Shown here: positions 1-9,567 of the stretch, one piece after another | How positions within the stretch are numbered: the stretch's first letter is position 1 | Layout: each line of letters opens with the position of its first letter | Assembly: GCA_964059975.1 (NCBI GenBank) | Contig: CAXKXX010000002.1 | Coordinates: 124,001 to 188,000 of the forward strand | Reading direction: 5' to 3' | Source: CAXKXX01 sp964059975 | GTDB taxonomy: Bacteria; Pseudomonadota; Gammaproteobacteria; Enterobacterales; Enterobacteriaceae | Length of the DNA stretch: 64,000 nt | Program-made: the position numbers and the translations under genes | Notes under the pieces: model-generated | Database searches by the model: none | What the model was told of the DNA's origin: nothing | What the model saw: only the letters and a program-made list of their open reading frames with translations

Positions 1-137
1 GCAGCACGTCCATACTTTCGATCTCGTGTTAATCCTGGAAAGTTTGCTACTAACGCATCCCGCGTTTTCGTCAAACAATTAAATAAGGTGGATTTACCCA
101 CATTCGGACGACCAACGAGCGTGACTACAGGTATCAT
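1..137 (-). CDS. der: GTPase Der (EngA), N-terminal part, cut by window edge
   Basis: The first 45 codons of the double-GTPase Der, which acts in 50S ribosomal subunit maturation. The first G domain is visible: the P-loop GRPNVGKS at about residues 8-15, then DALVANFPGLTRDRKYG, the switch I region typical of Der. The start is placed at the ATG giving MIPVV, which matches the MVPVV start of enteric Der; another in-frame ATG lies directly upstream at 138-140. The rest of the gene lies outside the window. It is the last gene of a run on this strand with bamB, yfgM, hisS and ispG, the same order as in E. coli. Identification is firm; integrity of the rest cannot be judged. Confidence 0.93.
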   Translation of the reverse strand, partial: MIPVVTLVGRPNVGKSTLFNCLTKTRDALVANFPGLTRDRKYGRA

Positions 138-270
138 CATTTAATCCTTATTACATTTCAGTGATCAGTGCTGCTTCTATACTTAGAAAGTATGCGGACA
201 CTATGAGCGATATTTGAGTTTTCTTAAGAAAAATCTGTTTTAGTGCCCAATATTAAGGCTATTAGTATTA

Positions 271-1452
271 TCAGGTAAAAGTATGGACTTGTCCGCTCCG
301 AGCCTGAATAACTAGCCTATCACCTGCTACTAACGGCGCAGATAAAAATCCCGAGCTATCTACTGAGTGCTGGGCGGAAAAATAACCATCAGTAGCGTTA
401 ATCCAGTTTAGATAGCCTGCCGCATCAGCAGCTACCAGATAACCATTAAACATAACCGGTGCTGTCAATTTTCGGTGTAATAGATGGCTTTGTGTCCACA
501 CCGTCACTCCGTCCGACGCCCTCAGAGCTATCAAGTAATCATTTTTATCGATTATATAAATACGACCTGCACTAACGATGAAGTCGTTTACTGATCCCAG
601 CTCGCGTTTCCATATAATTTCTCCGGATCGGAGATCTAGGGCGGCTAGATTGTTATTGTAGGCTAATGCATAAACAATTCCCTGAGTGATCATAGGAGCG
701 GCATCTATATCATTTAGCTGATCGATATCTGTTGTATAATCTGAACGGGCAATCCGCTGTTTCCAAATCAATTGACCTTTTTGCATTGAAATAGCGCTGA
801 CGTAGCCATTATCGCTACCGACTATGGCTGCCCCAAAAGCGACGGCGGGTGCAGATTCACCGCGCAACGACATCGAGGACATGTCTAGATTAAATGTCCA
901 TTGAACTACGCCATCAGATTCGTTGAGCGCCTGAAGTCTCCCGTTGGAGGTGTGAATTAAAACCATGCCATTACTGATTACAGGAGTAGATAAAGCTTCA
1001 CCAGCAACGGTAGTTTGCCAAATTAGTCTTCCATCATGAATATTTAGCGCGTAAACTAACGCTTTTTCACTACCTACATAAATTTTTTCTCCTGATACTG
1101 TTAGCCCTCCAGATAGTAAAGCGGATAAGGATTTAAGATGGGGTGCTCGATTCTCTGAAAGATCTACTGACCATTGTTCGCTGCCGTTTTGGGCGTTAAG
1201 CGACTTCACTATACCGTGACGATCAGCAGTGAAAATGTTACTTTTGTGAAATGCCGGATGTAAGTGGGAGTAAAATGCCCCTGTTCCTTCACCTGAGGAA
1301 GCACTCCATATTTTATTGATTTTAAATTGTTTTTTAATTTTTTGTAATGGAATTTGGCCTGTCACTATGATTTCTTTAGCATTAAATAGCGCGCAGCTAT
1401 TCAGAAAAAGGGCGGAAGTTAACCCAACGCAAAGAGTTTTTAGTAACTGCAT
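271..1452 (-). CDS. bamB: Outer membrane assembly lipoprotein BamB
   Basis: BamB (YfgL), the beta-propeller lipoprotein of the BAM complex that binds BamA and helps insert beta-barrel proteins into the outer membrane. The 393-residue length matches the enteric protein. Residues 1-20 form a lipoprotein signal ending in the lipobox LNSC, with Cys20 as the lipidated residue. PQQ-like repeats follow, with conserved stretches such as SLRGESAP, LAYNNNLAALDLRSG and GSVNDFIV. It sits 11 nt downstream of yfgM and upstream of der, probably in one transcript. A truncated bamC occurs elsewhere in the window, so at least part of the BAM machinery is maintained. Confidence 0.97.
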   Translation of the reverse strand: MQLLKTLCVGLTSALFLNSCALFNAKEIIVTGQIPLQKIKKQFKINKIWSASSGEGTGAFYSHLHPAFHKSNIFTADRHGIVKSLNAQNGSEQWSVDLSENRAPHLKSLSALLSGGLTVSGEKIYVGSEKALVYALNIHDGRLIWQTTVAGEALSTPVISNGMVLIHTSNGRLQALNESDGVVQWTFNLDMSSMSLRGESAPAVAFGAAIVGSDNGYVSAISMQKGQLIWKQRIARSDYTTDIDQLNDIDAAPMITQGIVYALAYNNNLAALDLRSGEIIWKRELGSVNDFIVSAGRIYIIDKNDYLIALRASDGVTVWTQSHLLHRKLTAPVMFNGYLVAADAAGYLNWINATDGYFSAQHSVDSSGFLSAPLVAGDRLVIQARSGQVHTFT

Positions 1453-1463
1453 GAGGGCATTCC

Positions 1464-2084
1464 TTAGTCAGATAAATTATTTAGCTTTATTCGCAATAAT
1501 ACCTGAAGCGCCTGAGAGGTATCAGAGTTAAGGCTTTTATTGTAAGCTGCGCGTGCATTTTTGATATCGCCTTTATCTAAAAATATATCGCCATACGTGC
1601 ATTGAACTACTGCCGTCCAACCTTCGCCTTGTATCGCATCTAACGTTTTGAGTGCGTCATCCCACTTTTTTCCCTGTAGCTGGACACGCGCCAACCGTAG
1701 ATTAATCTCCGAGAGGAGATTAACGTCTTTACTTTGAGTTTGAGCTCGAATTAGTTGCTGTTCAGCTTTAGTAAAGTCATTGTGTTCAACAAAGTATTTA
1801 GCCAATTGGAGTGCTCCTAGCACTCCATAGATATTACTGTTAAGTTGAATAAATGCCTCGGCTACAGTCACATCATCTAGATGAGCAGTCGCAAAACGCT
1901 TACTGATTTCTTGATAAGATTGAGATATCGTCGTTAGATCGACACTGTGATAATTTTTCCAGTAAAACCAACTAGATAAGGTAGCAATAAAGAGTATTGC
2001 TCCCGCTGATAGCTCTTTGTAATTTTCTTTAAAAAACCGACGTAAAATATCGGCTTTTTTATTTTTATGAATATTGACTTCCAT
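1464..2084 (-). CDS. yfgM: YfgM, SecYEG-associated TPR ancillary protein
   Basis: YfgM is an inner-membrane protein with a large periplasmic tetratricopeptide domain. In E. coli it associates with the SecYEG translocon and the chaperone PpiD. At 206 residues it has the length of the E. coli protein. A short cytoplasmic segment (about residues 1-23) is followed by one membrane helix (about 24-42) and then helical repeats, including INLRLARVQLQGKKWDDAL and the conserved KTLDAIQGEGW. The C-terminus LRIKLNNLSD matches the family. It is 13 nt downstream of hisS and 11 nt upstream of bamB, suggesting cotranscription. Confidence 0.93.
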   Translation of the reverse strand: MEVNIHKNKKADILRRFFKENYKELSAGAILFIATLSSWFYWKNYHSVDLTTISQSYQEISKRFATAHLDDVTVAEAFIQLNSNIYGVLGALQLAKYFVEHNDFTKAEQQLIRAQTQSKDVNLLSEINLRLARVQLQGKKWDDALKTLDAIQGEGWTAVVQCTYGDIFLDKGDIKNARAAYNKSLNSDTSQALQVLLRIKLNNLSD

Positions 2085-2097
2085 TCTGGCTTCTTTC

Positions 2098-3372
2098 TTA
2101 AGTTAATATTTGCGCTAATCGTTCAGCGACCTCACTTTGCATTAGAGTTTCTTGCTCACCACTACATAGGTTTTTTAGTATCACTTCTTTTCTCGCCACT
2201 TCGTCCTCCCCTAAAATCAGGACGACGCGTGCGCCTCTTTTATCCGCATGTGCTATCTGCTTTTTGAAGCTTCCGCCTCCGTGATGTGTCATCAGTCTTA
2301 TCGTTGGTAACGCATCACGTATTAATTCTGCTAATTCTATTGCAGCACCATGTGAAGCTATACCACAAGAAATTATATATGCGTCAATAACCGGAAGTGT
2401 AGTGAGGTTGGGGTTTAGTGATTTTAAAAGGAGAACTATACGCTCTAAACCCATAGCAAAGCCTACTGCGGGCACTGCGCGCCCTCCTAACTGTTCAACA
2501 AGGTTATCGTAACGTCCTCCAGCGCACACCGCACCCTGTGCGCCCAAACAAGTAGTCACCCATTCAAAAACTGTGCAGTTGTAGTAGTCTAAGCCGCGCA
2601 CGAGGCGTTCATTGATAGTGTATGAGATGCCGCTTTGTTCTAAAAGTTTACAGAGCCTACTAAATCGAGTTCGGGATTCTTCATTCAGATATTCGTAAAG
2701 GCGCGGCGCATTTTTTAGCAATGCTTGCATATCAGGATTCTTAGAGTCCAAAACCCGAAGAGGGTTTCGGTACATTCGGCGCCTGGAGTCTTCATCTAGA
2801 ATACCTGCGTTCTGCTCCAGAAATCCGACTAAAGCATTGCGGTAATGGGAACGTATCTCCGGGGATCCAACAGAATTTAGTTCTAATGCGACATGCTCTG
2901 AAACTCCTAAAGCCCTCCAGCATCTGGCGGTAATCAGGATTAGCTCGGCATCAATATCCGGACCGTACAAACCGAATGCTTCTGCTCCTAATTGATGGAA
3001 TTGGCGATATCGGCCTTTTTGCGGTCGCTCATAGCGGAACATGGGCCCCATATACCATAAGCGCTGCTCCTGATTATAGAGTAACCCGTTTTCGATACAC
3101 GCACGAACGCAGCCGGCTGTGCCTTCTGGGCGTAGACTCAGGCTATCACCATTACGGTCATCAAAAGTATACATCTCTTTTTCTACAACATCAGTCACCT
3201 CACCAATCGCGCGCTTGAATAAAGGGGTGCGCTCTACGATTGGAAATCGTATTTCGTTATAGCTATAACCATGGAGGACGCGTTTAAGAATGCCTTCAAT
3301 TCGCTGCCATAATACTATCTCTTTCGGTAGGTAGTCGGTCATACCGCGAATGACTTGAATGCTCTTTGTCAC
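2098..3372 (-). CDS. hisS: Histidyl-tRNA synthetase
   Basis: HisS charges tRNA-His and is a class II synthetase. All 424 residues of the enteric enzyme are present. Motif 1 lies near residues 40-60, motif 2 near FRYERPQKGRYRQFHQLGAE, the histidine loop is LVRGLDYYNCTVFEW, and motif 3 is GFAMGLERIVLLL. The C-terminal anticodon-binding domain (from about residue 330) ends with MTHHGGGSFKKQIAHADKRG followed by the LILGEDE segment. The start MTKSIQVIRGMTDYLP aligns with the E. coli start. There are 142 nt between it and ispG upstream; yfgM follows after 13 nt. Confidence 0.98.
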   Translation of the reverse strand: MTKSIQVIRGMTDYLPKEIVLWQRIEGILKRVLHGYSYNEIRFPIVERTPLFKRAIGEVTDVVEKEMYTFDDRNGDSLSLRPEGTAGCVRACIENGLLYNQEQRLWYMGPMFRYERPQKGRYRQFHQLGAEAFGLYGPDIDAELILITARCWRALGVSEHVALELNSVGSPEIRSHYRNALVGFLEQNAGILDEDSRRRMYRNPLRVLDSKNPDMQALLKNAPRLYEYLNEESRTRFSRLCKLLEQSGISYTINERLVRGLDYYNCTVFEWVTTCLGAQGAVCAGGRYDNLVEQLGGRAVPAVGFAMGLERIVLLLKSLNPNLTTLPVIDAYIISCGIASHGAAIELAELIRDALPTIRLMTHHGGGSFKKQIAHADKRGARVVLILGEDEVARKEVILKNLCSGEQETLMQSEVAERLAQILT

Positions 3373-3514
3373 AGATTTTCTCTATTGGTTGTATGAAAAA
3401 TAAGCTTCATTATAAAAGTTTTTCCGTATTTTATTTAACTTAGGTTCGGCTCTCTATCTCTAGGTCATAAGAAGGCGTGGAAGGAAAGGCGCTATTTTAA
3501 TAAAGTCTGATATT

Positions 3515-4630
3515 TTATAACACACTTATCGAGATACGATTAGCTTCCTCTATCATAGCCGCCTTGGCACGGATCTTCGCCTCTAATTCATCAATTATAT
3601 GATTGTTGTCAAAACGCTCCTTCTGGCGTATACCATCTTCGTAGAAGCCGCTTTTCTTATGGCCACCTGCTATTCCTAGAGTAGATACCAGTGCTTCGCC
3701 AGGTCCATTTACTACGCATCCAATAATGGATACGTTAACCGGCGTGATAATATCCTCTAAGCGTTCTTCTAATGCATTTACTGTACTAATCACGTCAAAT
3801 TCCTGACGTGAACAAGTTGGACAGGCGATAAAGTTAATGCCGCGAGCTCGAATACGCAAAGATTTTAGAATATCGAAACCGACTTTAACTTCTTCTATAG
3901 GATCAGCCGCTAGTGAAATACGTAAGGTATCGCCAATACCTTCTGTCAGCAATAGTCCGAGGGCTATTGCTGACTTGACCGCACCACTTCGTGCTCCTCC
4001 AGCTTCTGTGATACCAAGGTGAAGTGGTTGATCAATATGGGTCGAAAGCATGCGATAGGATTGCACTGCCAGAAATACATCCGAGGCTTTGACGCTGACC
4101 TTAAACTGGTCAAAGTTTAAACGATCTAATATATCTACATGAAGCATAGCGGACTCTACAAGAGCTTCCGGTGTTGGTACCCCGTATTTTTTTTGTAGAT
4201 TTTTCTCAAGAGAACCAGCATTAACGCCAATGCGGATCGGAATATTTTTGTCTCGGGCACAATCGACCACTGATCGGATGCGTGATATGTTTCCAATATT
4301 TCCAGGATTAATACGTAGACAGTCTGCATCGTATTCGGCTACCTGTAACGCAAGACGATAATCAAAGTGAATATCAGCGATCAAAGGTACATTAACCTGT
4401 TGCTTAATTAACTTAAAAGCTTCGGCGGCATCCATATTTGGTACTGAAACGCGAACGATATCGACACCCCCTCGCTCCAGAGCTTTAATCTGATTAACAG
4501 TGGCGGAGATATCAGTGGTACGAGTGTTGGTCATGGATTGTACAGTAATCGGTGCGCCATCACCGACAGGCACTTTACCAACGTAAATACGTGTTGATTT
4601 TCGACGACTGATAGGCACTTGATAGTGCAT
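3515..4630 (-). CDS. ispG: 4-hydroxy-3-methylbut-2-enyl diphosphate synthase (IspG)
   Basis: IspG (GcpE) reduces methylerythritol cyclodiphosphate to HMBDP in the MEP isoprenoid pathway. At 371 residues it is full length. The start MHYQVPISRRKSTRIYVG matches the family. The [4Fe-4S] ligands are all visible: two cysteines in FIACPTCSRQEF, one in SIIGCVVNGPGE, plus the glutamate of that last motif. The cluster must be supplied to it, which is notable because the local isc operon has been reduced to iscS alone. The upstream neighbour is rodZ, as in enterics, but now 520 nt away because the rodZ 3' half has decayed. Confidence 0.98.
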   Translation of the reverse strand: MHYQVPISRRKSTRIYVGKVPVGDGAPITVQSMTNTRTTDISATVNQIKALERGGVDIVRVSVPNMDAAEAFKLIKQQVNVPLIADIHFDYRLALQVAEYDADCLRINPGNIGNISRIRSVVDCARDKNIPIRIGVNAGSLEKNLQKKYGVPTPEALVESAMLHVDILDRLNFDQFKVSVKASDVFLAVQSYRMLSTHIDQPLHLGITEAGGARSGAVKSAIALGLLLTEGIGDTLRISLAADPIEEVKVGFDILKSLRIRARGINFIACPTCSRQEFDVISTVNALEERLEDIITPVNVSIIGCVVNGPGEALVSTLGIAGGHKKSGFYEDGIRQKERFDNNHIIDELEAKIRAKAAMIEEANRISISVL

Positions 4631-5153
4631 AATTTACCCTCCATTTCTGATTTAGAGTATTACAATAATTTCGATGGAACTACTGCGTAGCAATACTCAG
4701 GAAAGCAGTACGAATTATAGAATAACGAGCTAGTTTGAACGTGCGCTCCCACCTTTATTGTCCGGTCTCTAATGCTTTGTGGAGTGGATAGCGCTACTCA
4801 GATTATATGATATAGCGTTGCTAAAATTTAGATTGCATGATTTTCATGGCGATAAAGAATAGATTTTTTAAAATGAATTCCGTGTGAAAAAACAGATGAG
4901 GGTCACGTTATTCATTAATATGCTTATATCACTAATTATTATATCAGCATAAACTGCCGGAACTCTCCTTGTAGTAAGAGAGTTCCTTTTTGATCTGTAA
5001 GATTAGTATTAGGCAGTATAGTCACACTATCGATCAGAGGAATACTGTTATCTTGGCCATCTAGTGTTAAGTTAATAATGCGATTTTGATTTTAATTTTA
5101 ACGATCTGCGCATCTGATTCATTCGAATCGAAAATGATCTCTGCGTGTAGTAC
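4631..5153. other. ispG-rodZ spacer, eroded DNA
   Basis: This 523-nt stretch is where the 3' half of rodZ sits in enterics. Apart from the possible linker remnant at 4939-5091 I see no gene in 4631-4938. No intact reading frame or terminator is evident. Confidence 0.6.
4939..5091 (-). pseudogene. Probable decayed remnant of the rodZ periplasmic linker
   Basis: Downstream of the rodZ stop codon, on the same strand, an open stretch reads GQDNSIPLIDSVTILPNTN. This resembles the Ser/Asn/Thr-rich linker of enteric RodZ (NNNSQSVPLDTSTTTD) and lies at about the right distance. It is closed by stop codons on both sides. It is best read as the leftover of the lost periplasmic part. The match is short and low-complexity, so a chance resemblance cannot be excluded. 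Confidence 0.35.
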
Positions 5154-5564
5154 CTAATGGTTTTGCCACCACCAGACGCCGGTAAGTCCTAGAATCACTA
5201 ATACTATCAACCAAGTGAGGATCATCAATAATCTATCGCGATTTTTGCGGCATTTTACTAATGAAAGTCTCTGAAAATACAAGATTTTCGGTGCTCTCTT
5301 TGGTGTCTGATCAGAAGCAGTCGGTAGTAGTTCATCCTCAGGAATATGTAACAATTTAGCGTAAGAGCGAATATAACCGCGCACAAAAATTGAGTCGATA
5401 TTTTCAGAAATAGAGTCTTCTTCGATATCTGATATGGTAGAGCTTTTGAGACATAGACGCTCTGCTATCTCTTTCTGACTTAGTCCCAGATGCTCGCGAG
5501 CCTGACGTAGTCTCTGACCCGACGTCATGACTTGGTTTTTATTTTGAGAGGCTTTAGTATTCAT
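5154..5564 (-). CDS. rodZ: RodZ, shortened to cytoplasmic HTH plus membrane helix
   Basis: RodZ links MreB to the membrane and helps set rod shape. This version has 136 residues against about 337 in E. coli. It keeps the N-terminal helix-turn-helix domain (about residues 15-85; GQRLRQAREHLGLSQKEIAE, then GYIRSYAKLL), which binds MreB, a basic juxtamembrane segment (about 90-110), and a single transmembrane helix ending in VWWWQNH. The stop falls right after WWWQNH, where the periplasmic part should begin. In E. coli the periplasmic region is largely dispensable for RodZ function, so the retained part could still work. It lies upstream of ispG as in enterics. It may be functional or an early pseudogene. 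Confidence 0.9.
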   Translation of the reverse strand: MNTKASQNKNQVMTSGQRLRQAREHLGLSQKEIAERLCLKSSTISDIEEDSISENIDSIFVRGYIRSYAKLLHIPEDELLPTASDQTPKRAPKILYFQRLSLVKCRKNRDRLLMILTWLIVLVILGLTGVWWWQNH

Positions 5565-8500
5565 TAATTAATAGCCGTTAGTATTTGCTTTAAATGATGG
5601 GAAACGAGCGTCATCTATTTGCAATTATAGATGAAGGTAATCGTGGCAATCCGCTAACACGTTAAGGTGGCTCTTTACTGGTCAGCTTTCAAAAGAACAC
5701 GTAGGCCAGTAGACTGTGATAATTACTAATGGAGCCCTGATACCCCAGCACCGTACTTTTCAGCCCCCTCTTTAATTCATACCTAGTAGATCAGTTTCAA
5801 AACTATACCTTCAATGTAAAATTGACACAAATCCAGGTCTCATGATTATTTTAAACTCCGATAAAGTAGTAGCTCCGTGTTTTAAGCTACATTGAACCAA
5901 GAAGTAATCCAGTAACGCTTCTAACTAATCGATTTAGCACACTAGAGCGTGCTCTGCGCTTTAAACTAAAAAATAGCACAACAGTTTTGGCGTGACGACG
6001 AGGATCTGTCCTAGATTGGGGACTTACTCTATAAAATACCGGTTGCAAAAAATACGCCGAAAATCTTGTGCATGCGCCTTTTGAACTGTTGATCTTGAGA
6101 AACCGTCCAGTAAGCGGATAAGACTGGCGCTCTCAGATTCATATCTATATTATACACCCTTATTGATGCCATCAGAGCTTTCTAAAAAGGAATAGTAGGA
6201 CGAGGTAGTGAAGGGTATAATCCACCATCATTCCTACATCAATTACTCTTTTAGATTTCTTTTTATTCAGTATTTAGTGAATACGTTCGATTAATTTACC
6301 TACTAATTTCTAATAACTAGCATCAATGCCGTCTCTATTCATGCTCAAAAATAGTCATGAGGCTATAGTTAATAAGCTAATATTGATGGAGCTATATGAA
6401 CACCTCTTAAAGATACGCATGTGGAGCACCGATGGGAAATGCAAGATTGTGAATGCGGGCCTTCCCCGATTTTTTGTCCCGAAATTTCTTAGGATAAGAA
6501 AAGATTTGAACCTGAGATACTTTTTAATTGTCTCGATTCTGTTGTAGATCGTTTTAGAAGAAGTTCGTAGAAGAATAATGAATTATATATTAATTATTCC
6601 GCTTAACCTATCTTAACATTGCTATGAGTCTAGAATTAGATAGAGCCAAAAGCTATTTTAATAAACGTTAATCTAAATTATATATCATAAACTTTCCTAT
6701 TTTCGTGCCACATGTTTTATTAAAATTAATTATTAAATAATCAGCGTTTCGGCTTCCGTATATTTTTCGTAGTTTTCGGATTTCAATTATGATCTCCAAG
6801 ACAGGGTAGATAAAAATTAAAATCGAGGGAGCTATCTTGCGAACATAGGAAATATCGGCATTGATCCGCGCACCGTTGTCGTTTTATTGTATTTTTTTAT
6901 AAAAGACACAAAGTTTTTTATGTGATTCTGACACGAGACAACAGTCAGATTATTAGAGTTTTCTAGTTAAAAATCTCGTTCATTTTAATTATTTATTCAA
7001 AATGAATATGGCAACAATACATCTGATATTCTATTTAATATTCACATAGCTCTAATTTTTTAGATTCAGATTTAGAAGCCTAATTTTTTATTAAAGTCTT
7101 TTGCCAGGTCGAGAAATTTATAGGAAATTGAATTCAGATATAGTATATTTGAGGCGAGTATTTTTTAAATTTTTTTAAATATTATAAGTCTAAAAATGTA
7201 AAATAAGCCAGTCGTCTATCCTAAGCTCTGTGCCCAATAGATACGTGGCCTCATCTGTTCCTTCCGAAGTCTCACGAATATTTTTTTGATAAAAAGAATA
7301 GCATGATGTGGCCGCTGTCGCACGAACTTTAATAATAAGTGTATTTTTTCAAGAGACCTTTAGAAGTATCTATTTATTTTTAGCGTATAAAAACGTCCGT
7401 ATTTACCATAAAAAATTTAATATAATATACCCCATAGAGTTTTAATTTTATCCGAACACCCCATCCTGTTTATCGTAAAGGCTCAATTAATAGACTATTT
7501 GTGTTCAAAGATTACATTTAATAAAGTTATTATTATAAATAAAATAAAGCTTCGAAGTATAGATATAACCTCTCTTTCATAAATAAGTGAGTAATTTTTA
7601 TAGCGTGTAGGTTACATGAATCCAAAAGTATCAGCTCCACTAGTCCGTGCGGGTTAACTATTTTAGTCAGAATAAAAGTACCCCTTTTACGTCATCAAGT
7701 TCATCTATACTTCACTATTTCATGCTGAAAAACTTTTCTCTTGTAAAGCCCGTATCAGATCCGGTCTAGAGCTCATAAACTCACTCAATCCTTCAAGTGA
7801 AGAAGATCTTTGTGCTCAGGGATAAAAGTCTTTGGTTTATTCTAGAGTTAAATACAATATTTTAGATGCGATAAGATTAAAATTAATCAACTCGGATTAA
7901 AGAAAGATTTGAAAAAAGTTTTTTTAGTTAGGACTACTACATTGAATTATCGAAAAATATATTTTATATTTACATTAATCATTATATTAAAAAATAGTTA
8001 TTTTTAAATAGATTAGATCTAATCTATCGGGTGCTACACACTATATGTATTCTCTGCTAAGACTTATTCATTAAAAAAAATAATTCATTACATCTCTACT
8101 GCTATAAAAAGAAAATAAGAATTACTACAGTTTGCCATATTGTGATCTTTTTAGATCACTCTATTTGGGGTATAAATACATTAAAGATATTGCTTAAAAT
8201 ATACATAGAATTAGTGAATTTAGAGTTTTTTATAATAATAAAAAAGACGCTTTATGGCTTCAATTTCTTATAGAAGATTCGCGTAATGCAGTTATAGGGG
8301 ATTAGTGAGAGCAGCGATCTTAAGTGGGTAGTAAACGCAGGGTCTGCTAGTCAGACGACTTCTCTAAGCACTGAAAGCACTCAATATTATTAAACTATTA
8401 AAGTCAGAAAGTAATAGCGCTACTCGTACCTCAAAGTTTGCATCTGTACTGGGATTAGCCAGTAAGTTGCTAGTATCTAAATTAATTTCTTAATGCGTAA

Positions 8501-9567
8501 GTGGCAACTTTTCTACCCAGCACCTCGCCACACTTAATGCTTTATAAAATACAGGCAGAATCCTTGATAACTAGAGGCATTACTCAAATTTCAATGGCTT
8601 TCTGTAACCTTTTTACTTGATTTTAGAATTTATCTTTAGATGTTTCCTACTTTGGGGTATCAGAAGCTTTGTTTCAGTAATCGCGATTTAGGAGTAGCGC
8701 AATAGGGGTGTATTTTCGCAGGCTAAGTATAATGCTGTCTTCCTGTTTTAAGTGCTTCCTTATCGTCTAGTAAGTTTACTTTATGGCTTTTGCTTTTGAA
8801 GATACTATCGAACCCTATGAGACCAGTAAAGAATCATGTGTTTGAGTGATAATTCAAATAAGTTAAAGTGGCTTATGTTAAAGCGGTCCATAAAGTAGTG
8901 CTCCAAATGTTATCAGATAAAATGCTCCTGAATACTAGTAAAATATGCGAACCCCTCTTAGGGATTACCTTATTTATTTATCGAAAAAGCCTATATGTAT
9001 TATGGAGCAACATCTCTCACAGTAACTAGCATCATCAATCCAATAAAAATTTTGATGAAAATCCTGTTGATCAAAGTAGTCAGCGAATTCAAGTATTAGT
9101 TGGCATTATTTTTGGTTTCTACGTAGTCGATCCTTCCCAGTTGCATGTTATCTTTATTTTAAAAAATAACAGTATGATTTTTTTTAAATCTAAAGTTTTA
9201 TCGATTTATCTTAAGTTTTATCGATTTATCTTAATTGGAAGATTAATTTTTCACCGATACGGTGAGTGTCAAGGTGGGTTTAGAGGAGTGATAACCGTAA
9301 TTCTCAGATCTGGACATATTATTCATTATTATCTTTATAGTTGTCTTTATGCTGCAGCTAAATCTGGATCTAGACGCGATATGATGTGCATGCTTTAGCG
9401 CTATTAAGGACGAGATGTGATTTATCTAAACTCTAATACCTCGCGGATCTTTATCCTAATCGATTGGTGTTTTTCATAAAATCATAATCCTGTTCTTAAA
9501 CATTGATAATTACTGCTAATATTTAATCAACACTATCGATTTCGCTCGTACCCCAACTGCATATCCC
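5565..9567. other. 4-kb eroded region between rodZ and iscS
   Basis: In E. coli the same two flanking genes are separated by rlmN, ndk, pbpC, yfhM, sseA/B, pepB and iscX-fdx-hscAB-iscA-iscU. Here only AT-rich DNA without a credible reading frame remains. The direction and order of the flanks are unchanged, so this is loss in place rather than rearrangement. On the minus strand at 9454-9489 a stretch reads FYEK and, in a shifted frame, TNRLG. This might be a trace of the IscU N-terminus (HYENPRNVG), but it is too short to call. A 20-nt tandem duplication lies at 9193-9234. Confidence 0.6.
9193..9234. repeat. Tandem duplication, 20-nt unit, two copies
   Basis: The unit aagttttatcgatttatctt occurs twice head to tail at 9193-9212 and 9213-9232. 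It lies in non-coding DNA 330 nt downstream of iscS. It looks like a replication-slippage product. Confidence 0.9.

Noticed and set aside
6326..6547. 73-codon plus-strand frame
   Set aside because: No similarity to any family, no neighbours, within a 4-kb eroded region.
9141..9398. 85-codon plus-strand frame downstream of iscS
   Set aside because: It spans the 20-nt tandem duplication and has a low-complexity Phe/Ile/Lys N-terminus; no family match.
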